Source of the DNA: Amoebidium appalachense
Lineage: Eukaryota > Ichthyosporea
Length of the DNA: 64,000 bases
Assembly: GCA_963693365.1 (NCBI GenBank)
Contig: CAVNZM010000001.1
Coordinates: 17,236,001-17,300,000 of the forward strand
Reading direction: 5' to 3'
A model generated the notes under the pieces. The model was not told where the DNA came from and made no database searches. It saw only the letters and a list, made by a program, of their open reading frames with translations. Positions 21,993 to 52,407 of this stretch are shown piece after piece (the first letter of the stretch is position 1; the number at the start of each line of letters is the position of its first letter). The translations under genes and the position numbers were made by a program.

Positions 21993-22755
21993 CGTGTGCG
22001 CGCGTGTGTGTGTTGTTGTGTGTCTGTGTCTGGTGTTCTTGTGTGTGCGCGCGTGTTGTGCACGTGTTCCCGGGCGCACGCGTGCTAATGTCTGTGTGCG
22101 TGGGTTGGCGTGCCTGTCCACGTCTGCACGCATCCATTTTTTGAGCCTGCGATTCTGTGGGCACATGAATCCGTGCTTCTGCTTGTGCGAGCGTTGCTTA
22201 GTGTTCGTATTTGTGTACACGTGCCTATGTGTGTGTGCTGGAGTTGTGGTTGGTATGTGTGCGCGCGTTTGTTGGTCAGTGTGTTTGAAGGTGCATGGTG
22301 CACCAGCAGTAAGGTACCCGCAGTTTCAGGGTGCCTGTGGGTGCTTGTGGGCGTGTATGTGTATGTGTGTGACATTAAGGTGTGATTAGTGGTGATACCA
22401 TGTAGAATTCGTTCTCGTTGCACACCTGTATGTCACGGTCGTTTGTGCATGAACACCGCCGTGGACTTGCTTACCTGTTTCCATATGTCCAATGGTGTGC
22501 GCAGGGCATATTTTCTTACGCGTGGGTGGTGTCTTCACATCTTTTTTGCTTCATGCGTGACGTTCTGGTGCTCTTCCTATTGCACAAACAATGCGGCTCG
22601 AGATTCTGTGTGGTCGTAGAAGCCTCCTGGGTTTTGTACTTTTGCACCCAGACATGTGGCCCAAATCCACAGAATCAACATAGGAATGGGTACCGAGGTG
22701 TGAGTGCTCTGTTTCCCTTTTTGATGAGTTAAACCCGCAGGTCGCGTAGGCCGGC
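20456..22755. promoter_or_regulatory. Divergent intergenic region between the ATPase and AP-4 epsilon genes
   Basis: The two start codons face away from each other across about 2.3 kb, so both promoters should lie here. The left part is ordinary mixed sequence. A duplicated palindromic element sits at 21340-21480, and a GT repeat at about 21917-21984 sits inside a TG-rich zone to 22380. No TATA box stands out. A CGCAG|G just upstream of the AP-4 start codon could be the acceptor of a 5' UTR intron. Confidence 0.5.
21340..21480 (+). repeat. 54-bp direct repeat carrying the palindrome GAGATATC-TGG-GATATCTC
   Basis: Copies at 21340-21393 and 21427-21480 differ at two bases. Each contains an 8-bp perfect inverted repeat with a 3-base centre (21368-21386 and 21455-21473). 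The copies are 87 bp apart, start to start, in the divergent promoter region. Duplicated dyads of this kind look like protein-binding sites, but no factor can be named. Confidence 0.9.
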
Positions 22756-40885
<18,130 letters not shown>

Positions 40886-40931
40886 AGCAGTTGGATGGTG
40901 TGGACATTCTTAAACTTGTCACATGATGATC

Positions 40932-40965
<34 letters not shown>

Positions 40966-42368
40966 ACCCTTCCCCAAACAACCACACGCACACACGCACG
41001 TGGCAAACCTGTCCTCTTGGGGGGTCTTGTGCCCCTGGGCAGTTTGTCAGAAAATATCGGATATGTCTTAACCTAGTGAAGCTTTTCGGTGGCTGCTATG
41101 GCGCCCCCGGCTGGGGGAGGGGGGGGGGGAGCTAGGGGGGAAAGGAGGATGCGCATGGGAAACATTTGATTCAGGTGTGCAACCTTTGGCTGTCAAGTGT
41201 ATAAATTATCATAGGTGCACGTGTATAAGTAACAAAGGCCATATATCTCCATTGAAATGTAATATCCGTACGCGGTTGTATGTACATGAGGGCAAGGATG
41301 AATCACGGTGGTTGAAGGACTTGAAAAGAGTGAGTACTCCTGGTATGGCAAAAAGGGTTTTGATCGATATGATATATGAATGCGCATCTGTATGAAATGA
41401 TCTAGAATACCGAGAAAGTCTGCTGTTGAATGTACGAGATTGATTGACAATAAAATCTTGCAAACCCAATTACTCTCACATGTGGGCCTGCGGCAGTTGG
41501 CAATATACCAGACCCTGCCCCCACGACCACGAATAAAAACCCCCCACGTGCACCTAGCCCTTCCGCGACGCCGTTTTCTTGCCTGATTGATGCAGTTTGT
41601 ATCTGTATGTCATTTGCATGTTCTCAAGTGGCCAGGTATATAGGCCTGCCCACACTATGCTGCTTAGCGGCACACAGATATTCACGGTGTCACCGTTGTG
41701 CCATAACTAAATTTGCCTAATCACACAATGCCTAATATTAGCTGATATTAGCTCATGTGAGCCAGCTCTCTAGAGTACTCGCGATCGGCGCCCTGTCACC
41801 TGTTGCAGGGCGTCGCTTTTCACATCATGATACAAAGTACTTTCCCCCCACCCAAACCGGTTAAATTTAACCGTTGCGATTGCACTTCTCAAGTTCCCGC
41901 AGTGCAGTTGCGCAGGATTCCTCCCAAGTGTGTGTGTGTGGGGGGGGGGGGGGGGGGGGGGGGGGAGGGGCAGAGTATAATAATAGCGCACGTACATGTA
42001 ATATCGACTTTATTCAGTGCCGGCCGGTATGAATGTGTGTGCACACAGTGCCACATGCAGTGGCTGGGGCCACACCTACACCATCAGGGCATGAGGTGGG
42101 CTGTCATGGTATCCAATTAGTGTACAAAATGCCTTCAATCAGGCCGTGCAAAGAATGGTGTGTGTGTGTGTGTGTGTATGTGTGGGGGGTCCAGGGCGGA
42201 GAGGGGGTGGAGGGGGGGAGGGTCCGGTGTGACCAATGCATGGGTTTGTATGTTTGTGTGTCCATGTCTAAAATTATTAGCTTGGCAGGCAGTGGGTTGA
42301 TGGGGTAAGAGGTGGCCCATGACACACGAGGTTAGTAGCCATTCATGGTGGTGGTGGTGGTGGTGTGT

Positions 42369-42385
<17 letters not shown>
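40886..42385. other. Region 3' of AP-4 epsilon, no recognised gene
   Basis: A C run at 40936-40966, a G-rich patch near 41110-41145, then ordinary sequence with short open frames (one of 72 codons ending at 41395 that I do not recognise). A GT repeat runs into a G run near 41930-41965. A candidate AATAAA lies at 41450 (CAATAAAATC), about 560 bp past the AP-4 epsilon stop, but its assignment is uncertain. Confidence 0.5.
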
Positions 42386-42428
<43 letters not shown>

Positions 42429-42526
42429 TTGAATGCGGAACACGGTACGAAGTACGCATACACGAAGGAAACATGCAAAGGCAAACATTCAAGTATGCAA
42501 CATCAGCCATGCGCACAGTATGCGTC
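42386..42526 (+). repeat. Second dispersed fragment of the 453-bp satellite unit behind a G tract
   Basis: A G run of about 45 (42383-42427) is followed by GAATGCGGAACACGGTACGA and the satellite sequence to GTATGCGTC at 42526, with an internal deletion of about 19 bases. As in the copy at 9699, the match begins directly after the G run. Confidence 0.9.
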
Positions 42527-43620
42527 TGGGGGGGAGGGGAGGGGGATGGGTTATGCCTGAGAACTTGTACGTGCATGTGTGTATGTTGGTTGTAGAAGCA
42601 ACCCAAGGGAAAGAAGGGTGGGAGAAGGAACACGCAGTGAGCAACAGGCGGAGGGCGGCGGCGCCCAAAGGGGGGGGGGGGGGGGGGGGGGGGGGAGAAG
42701 GCCAAGTGGCTCAGAGAAGACTAGAAATCAAAGAAAACACCTACAGGCAAGGACCGGGGGGGGGGGGGGGGGGGATGGGGGATCGGCTGGTGCAAACAAC
42801 AAAGCAAGTGAAGAAAGCGGTGTGACAACCCGGTGTCAATGAAGTGATGGACTAACGGGGGTGATTGGATCCGAACGATGTGAGGAGCTCCCGGATAGAA
42901 GCAACTCGTTAGCGGATAGAAAGAGCTTGTTAGGGTTGCTGGGAGGTGTCAGCTCTGACACAAGAAATGGGATCAATAAAGGTGGCAACGCTAAGGGAAA
43001 ATAAACATCGGACACCCAAGGACCAGGAAGGCGGGGGGAGGGGGGGGGCTTAGGGGGGTCCAAGACGAAACAAGGAGGTAAAGGGGATGCATGGTGGTGG
43101 CGTGTGCAGAGTCGCTGGGGCTTCCGCACATTTGGTGTGTGTGTCCGGAGGGGGGGAGGGGGGTCAAACTCTTACCGCCATTTGTGGGGGTGTCAGTGTG
43201 TGTGCGCGCCCGCGGGGGGGGGGGGGGGGGGGGGGGGACGTTCAGGGTTTCAAGAGAAACACATCAGGAGCATTTCTAGAGAGACATGGGGGGTGGGGGG
43301 GATGACGAGGGGTAATGGATAGATGAATATGGAGGGGAAGGAGGAAAGAGGGTTCAGAATGCTGTACACAAATACATAACAAAATACACCGCCCAGAGCT
43401 ATGACATGCAGGAACAAGCACATGAACAGAATGCAACATAAGCACAGAACTATCCCCTTCTCGGATTGGGGGGGGGGGGGAAGGGGGGGGGGAGGGGGGA
43501 GGGGGGTTGGAGGGGCGGGGAATCCGGATCAACGAAAGCACAGGAGGAATGGAGATAATGAGAGCTCTGATGTCACGTGGCTGGGTCCAGTAGGTGGGCA
43601 TGATGCACTACCTCACCGGT

Positions 43621-43651
<31 letters not shown>

Positions 43652-44134
43652 CGAGGGGGGGGGGAGGGCGGGAGAGAGAGAGGGAGAGAAGGAGATAGAG
43701 AGAAAGATAGAGAGAGGTCTCAACAAAGGTGCAGCCGCGGATTCTTCACTGCAGCATGAGGCCTGAGCCTTTCACAAAAGAAACAAGCAGAATACTCCTA
43801 AGTAGGTGAGGAGGAGAGGAGTGGTAGGGGGATATATTGAAGTGAGGATGGTGTGGAGGAGAGAAGAGGGGGGGGAGGGGGGGGGAGAGGGAGGGGAGGG
43901 AGGGAGGGGGCGGGAGAGAGAGATGGGCGGGGGGGGGGGGGGGGGGGGGGGGAGGGGGAGAGAGAGAGAGAGAGAGACGGGGAGGGATGGTCAATCACAG
44001 ATGGGCCGAGGGTAGGCTTTCCTTGGTTAGGAGGACAGATGAGTGGGAGATCGGGGAGGGAGGGGGGAGGGGGGGAGGGGGGATTCATGGGTTAGAAGGT
44101 AGAGAAAGGAAATATAAAAGTAGATTAATTTTAC
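42527..44134. other. G/A-rich low-complexity region
   Basis: G runs at about 42669-42695, 42757-42774, 43213-43237, 43621-43650, 43929-43952, with GA-rich microsatellite between. On the minus strand these are C/T-rich and resemble the introns of the better-defined genes. Confidence 0.6.
43390..43449 (-). CDS. Possible transmembrane exon, same minus-strand gene
   Basis: Sixty bases between a GGATAG acceptor and a GGGCG|GTGTAT donor. Read in phase 1 they give LCLCCILFMCLFLHVIALG, a plausible membrane helix. It lies downstream of the exon at 44135-44249 on the minus strand, in a region of G/A-rich intron-like sequence. A further open stretch at 42836-43010 ending in TGA could be a terminal exon. 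This is a tentative reconstruction. Confidence 0.25.
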
Positions 44135-44249
44135 CGAAAATGACCAGAACCAAAGCGGCAAAAAAAAACCAAGTGGACTGAACATGCAATACAGGCATGC
44201 CACACTTGAGCAGGCCCACCATCAGAACCCATTGCCCCTCATGAAGTAA
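44135..44249 (-). CDS. Possible exon of a minus-strand membrane protein
   Basis: A CTGACCAG acceptor opens an in-frame stretch (LLHEGQWVLMVGLLKCGM) that ends in a strongly hydrophobic segment STWFFFAALVLVIFG, cut by a good donor TTTTCG|GTAAAA in phase 1. It reads like the end of a transmembrane helix. No family is recognised, and flanking exons could not be joined with confidence. Confidence 0.35.
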
Positions 44250-44315
44250 CTGGTCAGGAGGGAGTCTCAGAGGGCGCTTTTGGGGGGGAGGGAAGCGGAG
44301 GGGAGGACCTAAGTA

Positions 44316-44352
<37 letters not shown>

Positions 44353-46090
44353 GAGAGAGATAGAAAGAGGGGAGAGGGGGGAGCGAGAGAAGGAGAGGGG
44401 GAGAGAGAGAGTGAGAGAGAGAGAGAGAAAGCAACAAGCGACTCCCTTGGGTCAAAGAGGGCATAACAGAGGACGTAACCCGCCACGGCACTGGAAAATG
44501 GAGGGTTATAAATCTAAACCAAACGGAACGAATCAGAGATGGAAGGAGCACATCTCTAGAGATGGAAGGTGGAAGGGGAGGGCCGAAAGGCCCAGGTGAA
44601 TTAAAAACCATGTTGCAAACTCGTGGTCGACGAGGAGCTTTAACTTACCTATTCATACAGCTGGCGAGATATATGTGACTTTGCTGGACATGTCCAAGCT
44701 ACGGCGAACGAAAAACGCCGATTTTCGCCCCGAATACTGAACCAGAGCTAAGGTGGTCATACCGAGACTACCGAGTCTAACAAGATCTGAGGTGGAGTAT
44801 GGGATGGAAAGCTCTTCCTCTCCAAGCTACAGTATCGGCAGCCTAAAACCTTAACTTCTTTTCTGGCAGCAGGAAAGAAGAACGTGGTGTAGGGACACTA
44901 ACTGGTAAGTAGGAAAGAAGTTGGCACCGTTGTCACAGCCTATGTGTGCCACCGGGCTGGAACCTTTGGCTGCGACCCTATGTGTAAGGACGAAAGGGAC
45001 CTGGCAAAAAGGATTGACAAACTGTGAGAAGAACTAGATAGATGGAAAACCCCTATCCACTCGACCACCGACGAACATAAAGAAAGAAAGAAACAAAAAC
45101 AAAATGAACGTGGAGTGCCCAAAAGGAAAAAGTTGCTCCTTTGTTTTTTGTATGGCTCTCGAAACGCCTGGAAACGTGATTGGAGCCCGCCATTCTTTTA
45201 CCCCCGACCAATCAAATTACACTCTAGGCTTATAGTTATTTTTATTGGTTGTTGGGATTTTGCTATATATGGTAGGTACTGGAGGAGAGTAAACCATGGG
45301 ACCTTGGAGGGACATTTATAAGACATATTAGATACTTCAAAAGATTGATTATAGTCAAACAAAGCGGGATTTTATCTATTAAGATATTCAAGAAGGTTTT
45401 TATAACCGTTCATGCGAGCGTTTAGACAGAGCAGCAACAAGTACCTTTTGGGGGTTCCCAGGGCCACGCGGCATGCCATCGGTTCACGAAAATGTTGCGG
45501 TGTGCAGTGCATCCTGATTGGCTAGACCCTCGTACTAACCTTCTGCTCACTGGAAAAAGCCTTTCTGGAAGGCGCATTGTGGGACATCGTTCATTTGTTT
45601 ATTAGTTTTATAACTAGCTTACACAAAAAGTTGATACCATAACCCATTTCTTTATGCCATCTATTGTACATTAACTGTTGAGAGAGTCTTCCACCGACCC
45701 TGAGTCTCCGCCCTTTGGGCTAAGATCCGGGCCTTGCTCGAAAATAATTCACGCCCACCAATCAAAACTTCGCTGGTGCCTGGGGCTGTTTGGTTGGCTG
45801 ACACCGTCTTCTGGCTTACTCATATAACGCAGTAGGCCCAGCAGCATAATAAACCTGCCTGCTCGCCCTTCTCTCTTTATTTTATGACTACAGAAATAAT
45901 ATACTAAATTTTAAACCTTTTTACACTCCATATCCTTTGCAAGGGACACAGTCGCTGTGTCAGCAGACACAGTCTGACACAGACTTGCATGGTACTATAT
46001 AGTCCTTTGATTGGCTTTGCATCATGAAGTATAGATTTCCGGGCACTTCGCTGGACTCCATATTAGGTAGGTACTGTGCGCGTCTGGCAC
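44250..46090. other. Region upstream of malate dehydrogenase, no recognised gene
   Basis: G and GA repeats to about 44430, then ordinary sequence. CCAATCA or TGATTGG occurs at 45177, 45208, 45515, 45758 and 46009, a marked cluster ahead of the malate dehydrogenase promoter. No conserved protein is visible on either strand. Confidence 0.55.
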
Positions 46091-46093
46091 GGC

Positions 46094-46100
46094 TATAAAA
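46094..46100 (+). promoter_or_regulatory. TATA box of the malate dehydrogenase gene
   Basis: TATAAAA about 410 bp before the start codon and about 70 bp before a good 5' UTR donor. CCAAT-type motifs lie at 46009 and 45758. Confidence 0.55.
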
Positions 46101-46166
46101 CCACGAGGCGCCCCACCATTCCACCAAGAAATAATCCTCGACGTTTCGGTTGAGCCACTTTCACAG

Positions 46167-46502
46167 GTGTGTGAAGTTTGGCCCACTCCCTTTTATGCCG
46201 GAGAGTGTTTCAGCTCTTGTGACATATCTGCGTATTCTAGACCCCTTCAGAACTGCTGCAACGCTAGATTGCCGTCTTTTACCCTTCTTTTATGGCAGGG
46301 TTTGTTTCCCTCATTGTATAGCGCAATCTTTCTCTTAGATGTCGACTTCTCCCTCCCTTTCCCCGTTCTCCTGCACTTCCCCCCTTCTTTCCTGTGGTTG
46401 AGTGGGGTAGGTATTTTGAAGCCGTTTGTGAACATGAAAGAAATTCTGTATGCGGAGTGACAAAGGTTCCTCTTGTTCTAACTTCTGCCCTTCACCATGC
46501 AG
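46167..46502 (+). other. Probable 5' UTR intron of malate dehydrogenase
   Basis: Donor TTTCACAG|GTGTGTGA at 46166/46167 and acceptor TTCACCATGCAG at 46502, five bases before the start codon. An in-frame upstream ATG at 46394 lies inside this intron and is not preferred. Confidence 0.55.
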
Positions 46503-46507
46503 ACAAA

Positions 46508-48071
46508 ATGGGATACAAGGTCGCAGTTGTTGGTGCCGCCGGCGGTATTGGCCAGCCCCTCTCTCTGCTCATGAAGCTCAACCCCAACGTCAGTGAGCTC
46601 GCCCTCTTTGATGTTGCCCCCCTGGTTGCTGGTGTGGCTGCCGATGTGAGCCACATCAACACCCCCGCTAAGGTGAGGCCTGTTTATGTTGTTGCAGGCA
46701 CTGCTGGGTGTATAAGGCTTGTCAGAAGGCCAGACCTGGGTCGCAAAGGAAAGGAAGGGGAAAGGGTGGGGCAAGGAAGTAAGAATAGTGTGTGGACTTG
46801 ACGATATTTTGTCTCGATGTCACCTGGAGGGTGTGTGAGTGAGGGGGGGGGGGGGGAGGAGAGTTAGGAGGGACTGAGGGGGAGGAAGGTAAATGGTGAT
46901 GCCGGCACGGCTTTAGAGGACAGAAAGCCTGGGCACAGTAACTCACGACTGTCCTTCTCTCCAGGTCACCAGCGGCTGTGGCAACGACGAGATCCGCAAC
47001 GTGCTTAAGGGTGCCGATGTTGTCATCATCCCCGCTGGTGTCCCCCGCAAGCCCGGCATGACCCGTGACGATCTGTTCAACATCAACGCCGGCATCGTCT
47101 ACTCTATTGCCGAGGCTGTTGCCGATGCTTGCCCCAAGGCTCTGGTTGGCATCATCTCCAACCCCGTCAACTCCACCGTTCCCATCTTCAACGAGGTCAT
47201 GAAGGCCAAGGGTGCCTTCGACCCCAAGCGCGTCTTCGGTATCTCCACCCTGGACATTGTCCGTGCCGACGCCTTCGTGTCCGAGCTTAAGGGCCTTGAC
47301 GTCTACAAGACCAACGTCCCCGTGATCGGTGGCCACTCCGGCAACACCATCATCCCCCTTCTGTCCCAGGTTAGTCTCCTTTACACCCGTCAACCTCTGA
47401 TGACATTTCTACATTTGCCTTTCCTCGGTTCTGTTGCTAGCCCTCCCCCCCCCCCCCCCCCCCCTACCGGCAGTAACCATGAACCTGCACCACACGACCG
47501 GACCCCTCTCCCCGCCCCTCCCCCCCTTATTTAAAACGAACTCAAACATGGACACAACTTGCAAACCCCCCCCCCCCCCCCCGGTGGACAAGTACAACCG
47601 GTTCCCGTCCCCTTGTGCCCCTTGACCCCACCTTTTCTCTTTTTATACCAACCCAGACCACTCACTCCAACCCACCCGCAGGTGCCCGCCAACTTCACCG
47701 AGGAGGAGATCAAGGCCCTCACGCCCCGCATCCAGGACGCTGGTACCGAGGTCGTTAAGGCCAAGGCCGGTGCTGGCTCTGCCACCCTGTCCATGGCCCA
47801 CGCCGGTGCCCACTTTGCCAACGCCCTCCTGCGCGCTCTGAGCGGCGAGAAGGATGTTGTCGAGTGCACGTACGTGCTCTCCTCCGTCCAGCCCGAGGTC
47901 ACCTACTTCTCCTCCCCCGTCCTTCTTGGGCCTAACGGTGCCGAGGAGATCCGCGGCTACGGCAAAATCTCCGCATACGAGGAGGAGCTTATTAAGATTG
48001 CCATCCCGGGCCTGCAGGAGAACATTAAGGCCGGCACTGACTTCGTTGCTAAGAAGCTGTCTGGCGCATAA
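46508..48071 (+). CDS. NAD-dependent malate dehydrogenase, three exons
   Basis: Interconverts malate and oxaloacetate with NAD. Exons 46508-46672, 46965-47369 and 47682-48071 join in phase 0 and give 319 residues, normal for the family. The Rossmann loop is G9-x2-G12-x2-G15 ([10 protein letters not shown]). Substrate arginines are R83 and R89 in [11 protein letters not shown], with N121 in SNPVNS, D152 and R155 in STLDIVR, and catalytic H179 in GGHSGNT. The sequence type is that of mitochondrial and peroxisomal enzymes, but the protein starts MGYKVAVVG with no presequence and ends SGA, not a PTS1, so a cytosolic location is likely unless a different first exon adds a leader. The start has A at -3 and G at +4. 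Codon use is strongly biased to C-ending codons, as in a highly expressed gene. Confidence 0.97.
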
Positions 48072-48346
48072 ATTTGCCAGTAGTGAATGCGCTCAAGCAT
48101 AAAGAATGTAAAAGGATTCTTGTTGTGTTGGGCTGTATTGCACACATGTTGAAATACATACGCTGTCCTCATGCCTGTTTATAATGGGCAGTGTGTTGAG
48201 GCGGCTGCATGAAAAAAACGCTATGGCAAGTGTTGTTTAGTATTAGGTACGAACAATAACAGTGCCAAATTTTCGGATGTAGGATATTGGTATATGAAAA
48301 AGGATGCGGTTGGCTATTGTTGGCCATAGCATCATGAATACTTCGA

Positions 48347-48352
48347 AATAAA
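48347..48352 (+). terminator. Candidate polyadenylation signal of malate dehydrogenase
   Basis: AATAAA 276 bp after the stop codon, followed by ordinary sequence and then T-rich sequence. No closer AATAAA is present. Confidence 0.45.
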
Positions 48353-48854
48353 ATACTCGCCCCGTAGGGATTGTCTCCTTTTTTTCAGCGTCGGCACAGG
48401 TGCAACCATTCTTGCCCCCCCTCCAGTGTCAAAATAATGGAATTCTCTCATTCTCTGATCATGTTCTTTCTCTGTCTATTCCCCCTTTTTACGTGTGGCA
48501 CTGCACACGAAAGAACTCGTGCACTGTACATGCATGCCGTGGTATGGCGCAAGTTCCCTCTCCCTTTCTCTTCTCTCCTCTCCTCTTCTCTCCCCCTCTG
48601 CCTTGGAAGGATCTCTGCACATCCCCCCCACCCGCCTCCCTCCCCCCCCACAAATAAAAAAGTCACTTTGAGTGACTGTTTTCCTGCGGCCCGGCTCAAA
48701 ATACCTTGTATGTTGCCGCAGCGTAGCAGGGCCCAGCCCCTTACGTAAGCCAGCGGGTACAAAACCTTGGAGACTACCCCCCCCCCCCCCCCCCATAATG
48801 ATGATTCTTCCCTGTTTCCCTCTCTATCTCTATTTACATTATCCTAACTCTCTC

Positions 48855-49063
48855 TTTTTGTAGAACTTTCTCTCCCACCCCCCCCTCTCTCTCTCTCGCT
48901 GCTTCTCGCTCTCCCTCTCTCCCCCCCCCTGTTTCACCCTCTCCCACTCGGGCCCTCTCTCTCCCCTCTCTGCCCTCCCCTGGGCCGACAACCCCCCCCT
49001 CCCCCCCGCTCCCCTCTCTCTCGCTCCCCGGCTCTCGGCCCATCCCCACCCGCTCTCTTGCGT

Positions 49064-49111
<48 letters not shown>

Positions 49112-49496
49112 CCCCCCCCCCTCTCTCCCCCCCCCTTCCCCCCCTTCCTCACTCTTTTCGATCTCACTCTCTCGCCTCTCTCACTCTGTGACCTCGATCC
49201 CAAGTGCTACTCCCTCTCTCTTCTCCCTCCTCCCCCTCCCCCTCCCCCTCCCCCCTCCCCCCCCTCCCCCCTTTTTTCAATGGCCCTCCCCTTCCCGGGA
49301 GCCCCCCCCCCCCCCCTCCCCCCGCCCCCCCCGGGGGTCCAACAAAGTTTCTGCCCGCCACCCCCCCCCCCACCCCCCTTCTCTTCCCACTCTTTCTCCC
49401 TCTCCCTCCCCCGGAGTCCCTCCCTCCCTCCCTCAAAGTCTCTCCCTCTAAGACTCTCATGAATCTCGCTCTCTCCCCTTCCCCCCCCCCCTTCCC

Positions 49497-49534
<38 letters not shown>

Positions 49535-49536
49535 CC

Positions 49537-49607
<71 letters not shown>

Positions 49608-49680
49608 CCCCCCCCCCCCCCCCCCCCCTCCCCTCTCTCTCTCTCTCTCTCTTTCTCCCCTCCTCCTTCCTTCCTCCCCC
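48855..49680. repeat. (CT)n/C-run low-complexity block
   Basis: Over 800 bp of C and T with pure CT dinucleotide tracts at about 49070-49108 and 49500-49605 and many C runs. Only the C/T-rich strand is plus; the block separates malate dehydrogenase from the next gene. Confidence 0.95.
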
Positions 49681-50589
49681 CAGGCCCCCTTCACTCTTTT
49701 ACACTCTCCAAATTAATACATAGTGCATCATGTTGACCGTGAGGTGCTGCATACAGGTACTGGTGCATGCATATCATATATGGCATTGCATAGCCAAAAA
49801 CGTTGACAACAGCAACACAACTCACAAAATAACACACGTGTGCGCGCGCTTACATACACACGCTCGCACACACGCACACAGCTACACGCACACATACGGC
49901 ATCACTACCCATACAGGATGCGGTACGTTTTCATTATCTTGCGTGCACGAGCGCCATGGCCACACGATGCAAAGCTTTAAGCTCAGTCGGAACGACATCG
50001 CCCTTGCACACATGTACGGTCATATTCAGGCGAATGAGTGCATATTACAGTGTGTGCGTGCATTATAGTTATAAGTGCTGGGCCGGTGAGAAAAACATGC
50101 TAATTACAATGTTGTAGCCGGCTCCCCTGTACATACGGCAGTCCGGGACAGCTGTCCGGCCGCTCAGTGTGCAGTGGGGAACTCGATCGGATTTCGAATT
50201 CCGATGATGACCGCCTAGATCTATTGTTTTCTATTGCCACTGCAGCCAATCATGTTATGCAAGCCTTTTTTATTCGAGAGGGGTAAACGGTAAGCAAAAG
50301 TAGCCTTCCACGGTCAAAAGGGGACCTGAAACGAAAGCCTGTAGAGTACATAGCAGATACTTGCGCCACACAAGCTCCTTAATATGTATATTTCATATAT
50401 TAAGGTTACTTATTTCGGCGCCGAGTCCTCAGAAGAGCTCTATTTCAAGGGGCTAAATCGAGCCTAATGTGGCCTTAGGGCCGTGATTCGCCATTGATCC
50501 CGATGACGATTCACCACACATATTTTACCCCTCTTCCATGTTTACTGACAGCCGGGCATATCAAGAGCAGAATCAAGAGCACTCACCAT

Positions 50590-50650
50590 CAAGGCCTCCT
50601 AAATAGCCACACCAAGGCCTCCTAAATAGCATACTATTTAGGAGGCCTTG
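50590..50650 (+). repeat. 17-bp direct repeat followed by its perfect inverted copy (hairpin)
   Basis: CAAGGCCTCCTAAATAG occurs at 50590-50606 and 50613-50629. After a 4-base loop CATA, its exact reverse complement fills 50634-50650. The second and third copies make a 17-bp perfect stem. There is no T run after it. It lies in the intergenic region about 400 bp before the CREST-family gene. Confidence 0.95.
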
Positions 50651-51057
50651 CTCACCATGCATACCAAGGACAGTCTTCACACAAAAGCACTCACTACGTT
50701 TTAAGTTAGGCACGCTAAGTGAATGATCCTAGGCTGGGACATGTAAAATACGAGACTGTATAGACTATATTAGTATATATGCGTGCCGCAGGATATATAT
50801 TGAGCATCACAGTCTTGTAGATTAGGCAATGGGAGGGCACCTTTCGAGTGTGTGAACATCCTTTGACAATAAGAAGTGAGCCGAGCGATTCACCAGTTGG
50901 TCACCTTGGACAAACACTGTGTTGTTACCTTGCGGTCAAGTCAAGACACTTGTTTTTCACACTAAAGCGCAAACATCGCTCGAGCCTTAACGATGTTCTG
51001 ATTTTGGATGTCGTCTGTGATCTCAGCTTTCCGTTCCAAATAGCATGATCTAGGCTG

Positions 51058-51912
51058 ATGCAAGCACCCCACCCCTGGCTTGTTTTATTCTTGGTGTCAC
51101 GCAAATTGCGAGTGTCTTTTGCTTTATTTGGAGGCAATATGAATCATCATAATCTGGAGAAAAGGAAACCAACGGGCGTTCCTTCCTTGTCTAGCAACTT
51201 TCGCAAAGTCAACCATCCTGCGAATGACCCACTGATGGAATCGGAGCCGCAGATTAACACTTCACACCTACACGTATTCAAAAAAACGCAGTCACTTGCA
51301 CAGTCAGTAGCAGTCACTATATTCACATTGCCATGCACGGTCAGCGTGTTGTTCATGCTAGCGGCGGGGATAGTGTTGCGAGATGAGATGGTATGGTGGC
51401 AAGGCGACTGGGGAGCCTTCTCGGGGGGCCGGTGTGAATATTCCACCGAGACTGGACTGCTACGAGAAATCATCAACAGCACTACTAACTGGGGATTTTT
51501 CTTTGCCGGTGGGTTTTCTTTTATCTCTCTATTTTCTTCCTTTATATATGCCTGAGCCGATACAAAACCAAATGCTCAGCCACACCACACAACCCTGAGG
51601 CTCATGGTTTGGGCACACACGTTTAGTCGCCCCTGCATATATGCATTAATAGTAGTCCCCACGAATACATATGGACACATACTCACACACAGACGCACAA
51701 CTAAGCACACCGTACTTGGCCGCGCACACACACAACACACACTCAAGCACAGACTCACGAGCATGTGCGTGCACACGCACACACATACGCACGCATACGA
51801 GCGCGCACACACACAACGCTAGCCTAACTCTAGCATGCACGTAAGTGCACACACACCAAGTTATACACACACACTCTCTCTCTCTCTACACACAACGGTT
51901 GGAAAACACACG

Positions 51913-51981
<69 letters not shown>

Positions 51982-52368
51982 GTGCGTGCGCGCACACACA
52001 CGTGCAGCCTTCAAGTTGTGTGCGCGCCAGCATGAAGGCAGGCAGACAACACGTGCTATGAATGTGAGGCATATGATTGCCATACACGAGCAATTGTGTT
52101 GAAGGCACAGATACACAGAACAAACTACTTAAGGTGGTCCCTGTGAATAATTATGAGCACTCTCCTCCACCCCCGAGTTGTAGACAGACAAGAGACAGGC
52201 GGTATGAGATTGGGTGGGTGGTTGGGGATTGAGGAGATATGGGCATTTGAAAGAAAATGCAAGAAACATTGTCTTTGAACCATTGAGGTGCGATTGGTTT
52301 TTCTTTTCTTTTCTTTTTTTCTCGTTTTCCTTTTTTTTTTCCTTTTTTCTTTCTTTCCTTCATTTTTT

Positions 52369-52407
<39 letters not shown>

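Larger units (their letters stand above)
48353..51057. other. Intergenic region with a large CT microsatellite and a perfect hairpin
   Basis: C runs and CT repeats fill about 48780-49680. Beyond 49700 the sequence is ordinary, with CA-rich patches near 49850. A 17-bp hairpin sits at 50613-50650. No conserved protein is visible. Confidence 0.6.

Noticed and set aside
46394-46507. N-terminal extension of malate dehydrogenase from an upstream in-frame ATG
   Set aside because: The segment lies inside a probable 5' UTR intron, is acidic and Cys-containing, and does not resemble a transit peptide.
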